28,282 nt of DNA from Trichoplax adhaerens (Eukaryota > Placozoa > Uniplacotomia > Trichoplacea > Trichoplacidae): the NCBI RefSeq assembly GCF_000150275.1, contig NW_002060953.1, forward strand, positions 909,291 through 937,572, in the 5' to 3' direction. The translations under genes were made by a program, and so were the position numbers. Shown here piece after piece: positions 22,115-28,282 of the stretch. The notes below the pieces were generated by a model that did no database searches, was not told the origin of the DNA, and was given only the letters and a program-made list of their open reading frames with translations. Numbering within the stretch: position 1 is the stretch's first letter; each line of letters opens with the position of its first letter.

Positions 22115-22637
22115 CTATGCAGCAATGGCTGTGCCAGGCTTGTACGGGTTCAGAGCAAATGTCATTTCTTCGCTTGCCTTCAAGGCTTCGTTGTGGTTAA
22201 AGTTGGGCAATTGGTTATTTTGTTGACCGTAGTTTGTTATTTCAGGGCGCAGCAGGCACGACTGTTGACCGATGGCCCATAATCTACAGCATTAACTTTA
22301 CTTCATCATCCAGTTCAAAAACTTTATATACTGTACTCTACTCGATACAAGTAGCAAGAACTACTAAATTTGAAGAGAGAGGACATATCATAATGTCCAA
22401 CAAAATGGTCAATATGATACTGTTAAAGGCGTAGTCAATATTTGCCATTGAAATCATCCTTTATTAAAAGCATTTTATTGAGTAACAACACCGCACTCAA
22501 TAGTGTTAGGTAGGGCATACCAAGTAACCAAATATAATCATCACTTCTTTGGATTGTGTAGCCATTTTTTGATCGTCATTGTAGACAACTTTATAGACGA
22601 GCAGATTTCCAATTGTAAAGTATTTGCTGACACAGCT
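22115..22637 (-). pseudogene. Fragmented multi-membrane-span protein coding
   Basis: Several minus-strand pieces follow one another in different frames. After an acceptor-like AGTTTAG (ending 22638) comes SCVSKYFTIGNLLVYKVVYN, then DDQKMATQSKEVMIIFGYLV, to a TAA. Overlapping in another frame is YIWLLGMPYLTLLSAVLLLN. Next is MISMANIDYAFNSIILTILL, DIMICPLSSNLVVLATCIE, TAG, then VYKVFELDDEVKLML, TAG. Finally, after a good acceptor GCTGTAG (ending 22284), a 55-codon frame contains ITNYGQQNNQLPNFNHNEAL, then KASEEMTFALNPYKPGTAIA, and ends in a TAG at 22117-22115. The hydrophobic pieces look like membrane helices of a receptor or transporter and the last piece like a polar C-terminal tail. I cannot name the family. 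Whether the breaks are mutations or unseen introns is not settled. Confidence 0.4.
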
Positions 22638-22924
22638 CTAAACTAGCTATCCAATCAAGTCACCATCAGTCAGTCATATTGGTCATTAACGAATTTACAA
22701 GAGAACTGATTCTATGTTGCATAAGAATGCATTTCACAACTTTCATCAAGGTACATTTCTACATGCAGTGAGGAATCCTTTCAACTGGTAGATGGCCATA
22801 GCCATTTTCAACGATTTACTATTAGATGGTCATTAACATTGAATTCACTGCTGTTTATATACCAAAGACACAAAGTTTGCAATCTACTTTGAAAAACCAA
22901 TGGATAAAATAGTCATAGAGTTAT

Positions 22925-23345
22925 CGGTGATGGTGGCATGATTTAGTACGGCGATTTAGTCATCAGACTCCTTCCACATCGATGATGATTGCACCAACAC
23001 GACGACTGCAAAATATTCAAGTCGAGGCTGATATCAGAAGGGATTAACACTAGTTTTATAGCCAAGAAATGCGTGGAGGAGTTTGCAGTACGCTGCAGGA
23101 CTCGCTTTCACTCACCATTACCTCTAAACATGCTGAAAATTACGGAATCGACTACAGAATTGGAACGGTCTCCATGCTGGCATATGCCATTCAATACCTT
23201 ACTGGATAAAACTTCTTAAACTGTTTCTACATCAACTTGAGGCCAATTGCGTTGGCTTGCCATTGCACGCGTAGACCATAGCGTGGACAACTGGGCATGC
23301 AAAAATGGAGACGAGGAGGCATTAATAAGTACACTGCCATTAAGG
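22925..23345. other. Coding-like stretch open on both strands, unassigned
   Basis: Composition is less AT-rich than the surroundings. The plus strand has one frame with few stops: VRRFSHQTPSTSMMIAPTRR, LQNIQVEADIRRD, stops, then MRGGVCSTLQDSLSLTITSK, HAENYGIDYRIGTVSMLAYA, IQYLTG. A second plus frame is open from 22989 to 23219 (76 codons). The minus strand also reads well: LNGSVLINASSSPFLHAQLS, TLWSTRAMASQRNWPQVDVE, and later SSKVLNGICQHGDRSNSVVD, ending near a good donor (AATG|GTGAGT). I cannot decide which is the true relic. Confidence 0.3.
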
Positions 23346-23559
23346 GATTCAATATATTATATACTGCGCTATAAGCGATTCAAACTAGGATTTAGGGCAT
23401 TATGCTAACTCTGCTGTCTGCTTACTCGATATTTTACAAGAGTCTAATTTGATCACAAAGATTAAGTTAGAATATGGACTACTACATGAATTTATCATCT
23501 ATAGATGACTGTGCAATGGTGAATTTGGACACACTACTATACTGTAGTAGCAAGATACA

Positions 23560-24137
23560 CTAATTCTGCATTAAAAACTGCACTGAGTAATCATGCACAT
23601 CCATAGCTGCAAATTGCAATTCCTGTCTGTTAGGATTACGATTGATTTGTTGGCATTCCATGGGCTAAAACTTGATTCTATCCAGTTTTCCTTCTACTGT
23701 AGTGAGCTACAAATACTTTCTGCCAGTCTTGGCTAACCTTGTCTTGATCGAAACGATAGAATGCGGTGAAATTGGGCAGAAAACCTGACTGAATGATCAA
23801 ATACACCAGTTGCAATAGATGCCAATACCATGTCCATACTGTAATTTTCCAAGCTATGGCTACACAAACGAAATGGCTACATTGTTGGTTATAAGGTTGG
23901 ATCAGTCTTTTAACCATAGAGGTATTTTTTCACTTGTATCGTTTTAACTGATTTTAACGTTGGCTCATGGACGAAATTGTTTCCAACGCCTTTTCTACTC
24001 ATGCAAGTTCTCAATCTATCGTAACTTGCAGTATATTGGCTGTGAAACTGGCGAAAAATAGCGACTTCTATGGCTGTTGATACTATGGCGGGACCTACTA
24101 ATGTAAGAACTGTGTAGAAAGTATGAGACTTGATCAT
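23560..24137 (-). pseudogene. Fragmented coding with membrane segments, unassigned
   Basis: From ATG at 24137 a 75-codon frame gives MIKSHTFYTVLTLVGPAIVS, TAIEVAIFRQFHSQYTASYD and a basic end. It overlaps by a few bases a second ATG frame (23917-23678) with CSHFVCVAIAWKITVWTWYW, HLLQLVYLIIQSGFLPNF and DQDKVSQDWQKVFVAHYSRR. After another frame change comes VEGKLDRIKF, TAG, then PMECQQINRNPNRQELQFAA, MDVHDYSVQFLMQN, TAG (near 23560). The composition is protein-like and the pieces follow each other, which suggests one broken gene, possibly the same as the one at 22.1-22.6 kb. The family is not recognised, and a plus-strand reading near 24.02-24.23 kb is also partly open. Confidence 0.35.
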
Positions 24138-24269
24138 TGCAGATCTACAAATACTCCTATTGCAAAGAAAGCGGTAAAGCTAAGCCAATTTACCTCACTT
24201 ACATTACTATTACTTGCCTAGCGATTGTGCCTTCCACAGTCCTCGTATCTTAATAGAACTCATTTTTAG

Positions 24270-24771
24270 CATGGAAAAGAAAACATGGAATGCGTGACTG
24301 GGTGTTTTACTACGTTAGTCAACAGTGCCTTTATTCATCGATCGAATGGTTAGATTGCCTAACGATGCTTACTAACTACTCAAGAGAAATCCGATTCAAC
24401 TTAATGAAGAGAGAGAAATCTTGACTAACCATGATTGGTCCAATGAAACTTGACGCTTTCTTCCTTCCTTCCTTCTTCAAGCCATGTGGTGAAATTCCAT
24501 TGACTTGCTGAATTGTAAGTAAATTACTTTATCGAATGAATATGAATCAGAAGCAAGACTAACTGAGTTGATATCTCGATCAATTTATCTTACAGATTCT
24601 TGGATTTAATTCGCTGAAAGATTCTTTTGAAAATACTAACTAACATCGTCGTAAATGTTAGCATAACAAGCCAGGAGGAAGATTATGGCGACATGTTAGT
24701 AATGAAGCTTTAGGGGTAAACTACCACTCACTAAAGGAACTTCTGAAAGGCAAAGTATCCCTTTTCAATAG
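24270..24771 (+). pseudogene. Two-exon gene relic with intact splice sites and four in-frame stops
   Basis: Exon 24270-24514 follows a good acceptor (CATTTTTAG) and ends AATT|GTAAGT. The intron 24515-24595 is only 81 bases, with CTAAC as a possible branch site and TTATCTTACAG as acceptor. Exon 24596-24771 ends AATAG|GTAAGT. One frame runs through both exons (phase 0 at the intron): MRDWVFYYVSQQCLYSSIEW, LDCLTMLTNYSREIRFNLMK, REKS, TGA (24422), LTMIGPMKLDAFFLPSFFKP, CGEIPLTC, TGA (24509), then ILGFNSLKDSFENTN, TAA (24641), HRRKC, TAG (24659), HNKPGGRLWRHVSNEALGVN, YHSLKELLKGKVSLFN. Both ends need further exons, which I did not find. The family is not recognised. All three stop codons occur, so recoding is unlikely. 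Confidence 0.55.
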
Positions 24772-25379
24772 GTAAGTGTTTATTTAAATATCACATCAGT
24801 AGCTAGCAGTGTGGAGAGAGTAGACATTTCTGTTAATACGGTACTATCATCATCATTGACACAGTAGAAAATTCCCTCATGGAATGATTGACACAGGTCC
24901 ATTCGTTTAAAGTAAGTAAGACAAGTTTGAACTTGATAGTCAATCTACTGTCTTGGCATCATCTTGCAGTGTAATGCAAGATGATTTTCGACATCATTCA
25001 CAGTACAGTACATCTGTCTACAGTTAACTAAGACCTCATTAAGCCATTAATCAATTATAATTCGTCTCCATATTGACCAATAGCAACATAATCAATGACA
25101 AGCAATGATTGCTTTCATGGATGATGCCTATGCGATTTCACTTTTAAGTTAATTGCGTTGGTAACTTTGTTTCACGGTTCAACTGGAAAATGAATTTACC
25201 TACGTTCAAGTATGTTATAAGCCAGCTGATGAATGGCCAAGATTTGCGCCAAGCATAATTTACAGGCTTAATTGGGTTAAATATACAGTATACACATCAT
25301 AAGGTAAATGCAAGTTAACAAATGGATGTACAATTTTAAATTGATCAACTATGCAATTGACAAGTGTACATATAAAACG
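24772..25379. other. No feature seen
   Basis: It would hold the next intron of the relic just before it. No exon was recognised. Confidence 0.3.
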
Positions 25380-27240
25380 TTTGCCATGCAATGTCTAATG
25401 GTTGAAATATTACCTACGAGCTCATGCGATCCTTCAGCCGATGAACGATGATAATATAATAAATTATCGACATAGACGAATAGCTTTAACTGATGAAAAG
25501 AACTTTGGTAGCAATGTTGTAAGCGACTCTAAGTTACTGTTGATTGAAATGTCATTGGCGGCTTCGTGCTTGGAATGTAGATACACGATTTTTATGTTTC
25601 AATAGTCATATATTTTAACTGTCATCAATCACAGACATTGCTTTGAGTTATAATAACATACAGGTTTCGTTATTCTACTGTAGTAAACTGGAATAATGTG
25701 GCAAGATGGCTGTAAACTATTTTAAAAGTTTAATTTACTACAATACAATTAACAATTAGAACATGTTTGCTGTGCAATGACTCATTTGTGGAAAATAAAA
25801 CTGACAGGATATACAATCCTTTAGCTGATGAATCACATTGGCAGAACAGTACGAAGACATATGGATATTTTTTACGCATTAAAAGAGACTTCTCCACAAA
25901 CTAGTAAGCCTTTAAGTGACTATTTTGTGCATGATTACTGGCTGCCTGATACTCGTATTCCAATTTTATGTTTTATTAGTTATGGATTTCAAGTGTTTTA
26001 TCTCATAGACATTGCATTGTACGTGTTATAATACTATACAGATTTCGTTTATCCTACTGTGCTAACTGCGAATAATGTTGCCAAAAAAGGTAAAAGTTTA
26101 ATTTATGAACAATACAATTTGCAAGTAGAACAACCTTGGCTGTGCAATGGCCAACATAAAAAAATAAGGAAAACTGACAAGATCCACGTACAAACCTTTA
26201 GCGGATAAATCAAGCATGCCTGACACAGATGGATAGTTTTAACTACTGCAATCGAATGAGACTTCTTCAACAAACTTGTAAGCCAATAAGTTATTGTTGT
26301 TTGTAAGATCGTTAGCTGCCTTATGCTCGAAATGCTGACGTATGATTCTATGTAGATAGTTTTTATGTATGAGTAGTCCATTTGTTATAATTGATCGATA
26401 TTGCATAGACGTATTATAATGAGAGACAGGTTTCGTTATCCTACTATGCCAAAGTAGAATAAAGTTACAAATAATTAAAGTTTAATTTATTCTGATCCTT
26501 TCGCTGATGAATCGTATTTGCAAAATAGGACTAACACGAATGGATAGTGTTAACGACCCAAAAGAGATTCCTACAACAAACTTGTAAGCTACTAGCAGAG
26601 AATTTCTGGTAAAAATCCCTGCTACTAAGTTTTTACTTTTTGTGAGGTCGTTGGCTGCTCGTACTTGGAATATCAATTTATGATATTTAATTTTAAAAGT
26701 TGTGTATTTTACTTGCAATAAGTAGTGGATATTATGAATACTGTATATAATAGCATACTGGTTTCAATATATTACTACTATACTAAATTCGAATAATGTG
26801 AGATGGCTGGAAAATACTTAAAAATTCAAATTTAATTATTCATTTATTATTATTCGTAAACGCTTGCAAACCTGTGCTTTGTAATAACTAATGCGGGAAA
26901 ATACGACTTATCGATGTGCTATTATGAATTTACGACACTGCTCAATCATTTTACTACTAAGCTTACATTGCTGTTAGGCTTGATTAACTACATTATGATG
27001 TTTATAAACACTAATAAATACTTGTATAATATGTTATTACACTACTTGCGAGTTACTGCACTATATGTAATCTTTACTGAAGTCTATCATCATCCGACTG
27101 ATCCTCGTATATCGTAGCCATTATGAATACAAGCACAGAAAATATGTTATTGCCGATTTCTTTATGCAACGTAGGAATTTCCGACATTCTGCATGGGTGT
27201 AAGATAGATCTGATTTGCAACAGATTAATACATATTTCAT
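25380..27240 (+). repeat. Decayed tandem array, five units of about 330-390 bp
   Basis: The same ordered landmarks recur. AT.CTTTAGCTGATGAATC occurs near 25429, 25816, 26194 and 26495. (TT)GGCTGC..(T)ACTTGGAAT occurs near 25560, 25940, 26315 and 26650. CAGGTTTCGTTATCCTACT occurs at about 25661, 26039, 26427 and 26759, giving spacings of 378, 388 and 332. GTGCAATG..AAAATA..ACTGACA occurs before each unit. A fifth, poorer unit runs to about 27240. Parts of some units are open on the plus strand (25402-25605, 25828-26031) with loosely similar peptides beginning MN, but the frames are not preserved across units. I therefore treat the array as non-coding or long dead. Confidence 0.7.
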
Positions 27241-27357
27241 TATAAAAGTAATATTAGTAAGGCAAGACAACGTAGCTGCAGCAAAACTATGAAACAGAAA
27301 TTGTGGATCACTTTATAAGTTAATAAACCTAGAAAGTGAGATTATATAATAGCATGT

Positions 27358-27540
27358 ATACATTTTTAATACTATAGGACAATGTATAACGCTGTGTAAA
27401 CTGGCGACAATTTATGAAATCAAGAATTTTAGTTCAAATCAGTATTAACTAGAAATGACAGTCTAATATCCACTTGCAAAATTATCATAGGTCGATAGGC
27501 AACAAAGCCTTTATTCCTTTTTTAGAGCTATTAGTTAAGT
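27358..27540. repeat. Duplicated downstream flank, copy in unit C
   Basis: Partner of 18675-18850; see that entry for anchors. It lies just downstream, in the minus-strand sense, of the unit C death-domain exon and its shared flank. Confidence 0.75.
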
Positions 27541-27589
27541 TAAGCAATGCAAATTCGGACTATAAATTACCTGAGATCAATTAGACGTA

Positions 27590-28282
27590 TTATTCAAATG
27601 CGACTTAAAACAACTGCTGTTCTAGTTACTTCGAAACTACATTCCACAATAGCTATAAAGTTTAAAATATCGATGCTACTTCATTACCAAAAGTAATCTT
27701 ATTCGTTAATATTAGAGTCATGCAAAATTTATTTTACTGTATATTAAAATATTAGACGATTTATTTATCATGAGCTAAGATGTACAATGTTGTACGTGAA
27801 CTATAACGAGCGAGGGATCTACTAGTATCTTAGTATAACATGTCTCCACAAAAAAATTGAAGAAGAAATGTCCATTACTAATTCTGCTTGAATCACTTAT
27901 AGCCATCATATGCTTCTCTTCCGTTCGGCTATTTTTTCTTCAAGTTGGTTCGCTATGGAAGTCTTTTCCATCTTACGTAAAGCTGCAACCACGACAAAAA
28001 TATCAGCATTTTGCCCGGCCTTATTTTCCCACGATTTTAGAACTTTGTACACTTTATCGTAGCGGCTATGTTCTCTTAATTTAATTTCGTCAATTTCTGT
28101 CGCTGACAAACGCAACAAGTTCCCCAAACGTAATAAATCGCCTATATCGAGTTTCTCTGCTATTATATCGAAGAACTCTGTATCCATTTCTATATTAAAA
28201 ATAAAATGGAGAACATGAACTATTGTTCAAGTCGCCAAGGTTGTATCTGATCTGAAGCATGATTAGCAAGAATAGCAAATCT
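27590..28282. repeat. Segmental duplicate of 14890-15570 (unit C), runs off the edge
   Basis: The better-preserved member of the A/C pair. Homology is still visible at about 28260 and may continue past the window. Confidence 0.85.
27906..28187 (-). CDS. Death-domain protein, probably a terminal exon (unit C)
   Basis: An intact 93-codon frame. The death domain covers nearly all of it: MDTEFFDIIAEKLDIGDLLR, LGNLLRLSATEIDEIKLREH, then YDKVYKVLKSWENKAGQNAD, then VVVAALRKMEKTSIANQLEE and a basic tail KIAERKRSI. It matches the family pattern (I...L....l..L.ls..ei.ei, l..W, aLrk.....ia..le), though the usual Trp of helix 2 is absent. Such modules recruit partner death domains in apoptotic or immune signalling. 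It may be a stand-alone adaptor from the ATG. However, a strong acceptor (ATTTTATTTTTAATATAG) ends two bases before that ATG, giving a phase-1 start like unit B, so a last exon of a longer gene beyond the right edge is more likely. AATAAA occurs at 27765-27760, 141 bases after the stop. Confidence 0.8.
   Translation of the reverse strand: MDTEFFDIIAEKLDIGDLLRLGNLLRLSATEIDEIKLREHSRYDKVYKVLKSWENKAGQNADIFVVVAALRKMEKTSIANQLEEKIAERKRSI

Noticed and set aside
24459-24479. Short TTCC-rich run
   Set aside because: Only about four repeats, inside the first exon of the plus-strand relic; too short to list as a microsatellite.
24422-24511. In-frame TGA codons considered as selenocysteine
   Set aside because: The same frame also contains TAA and TAG, and no selenocysteine insertion element was recognised.

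Overview
The window looks like intron-bearing metazoan nuclear DNA. It is AT-rich throughout (by eye about two thirds A+T, not counted), genes are split by GT-AG introns, and the recognisable families are a secreted trypsin, death domains (DD), tetratricopeptide (TPR) repeats and a COR domain of the Roco family. That mix in a compact AT-rich genome would suit a placozoan such as Trichoplax. This is inference; no species-diagnostic gene is present.

Left part (1-6500, mainly minus strand). An unrecognised exon-like ORF (338-598) is followed by one arm of a dispersed inverted repeat (about 840-1605). Next come a decayed COR-domain fragment with two in-frame stops (about 1594-2028) and a few weak exon-like ORFs. 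The best gene is a complete four-exon trypsin at 6484-4811: signal peptide, acidic propeptide ending DEDDK, IVGG, the full His-Asp-Ser triad and Asp189.

Middle (6500-14900). About 8 kb of very AT-rich DNA with no gene I can support, except decayed copies of a DD C-terminal tail near 12.43-12.83 and 13.7 kb.

Right half (14.9-28.3 kb). This is a nursery of death-domain terminal exons, all on the minus strand. Unit A (DD pseudogene, 15481-15224), unit B (DD exon 19268-19006, joined in phase to an upstream exon and preceded by a broken TPR gene out to 21135) and unit C (intact DD exon 28187-27906, its upstream part beyond the right edge) are linked by duplicated non-coding blocks. A and C share about 650 bp including the exon; B and C share the downstream flank; A and B share intron sequence. 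B and C both start with a phase-1 acceptor. The copies are at different stages of decay, as in birth-and-death evolution of a TPR-DD receptor or adaptor family.

Between these lie a 0.4-kb tandem duplication (17.19-17.97 kb), the second inverted-repeat arm (16.57-17.11 kb), a zone of broken membrane-protein coding on the minus strand (22.1-24.1 kb), a plus-strand two-exon pseudogene with an 81-bp intron (24.27-24.77 kb) and a decayed tandem array of about 330-390 bp units (25.4-27.2 kb). Apart from the trypsin and DD exon C, most coding-like sequence here is fragmentary or disabled.
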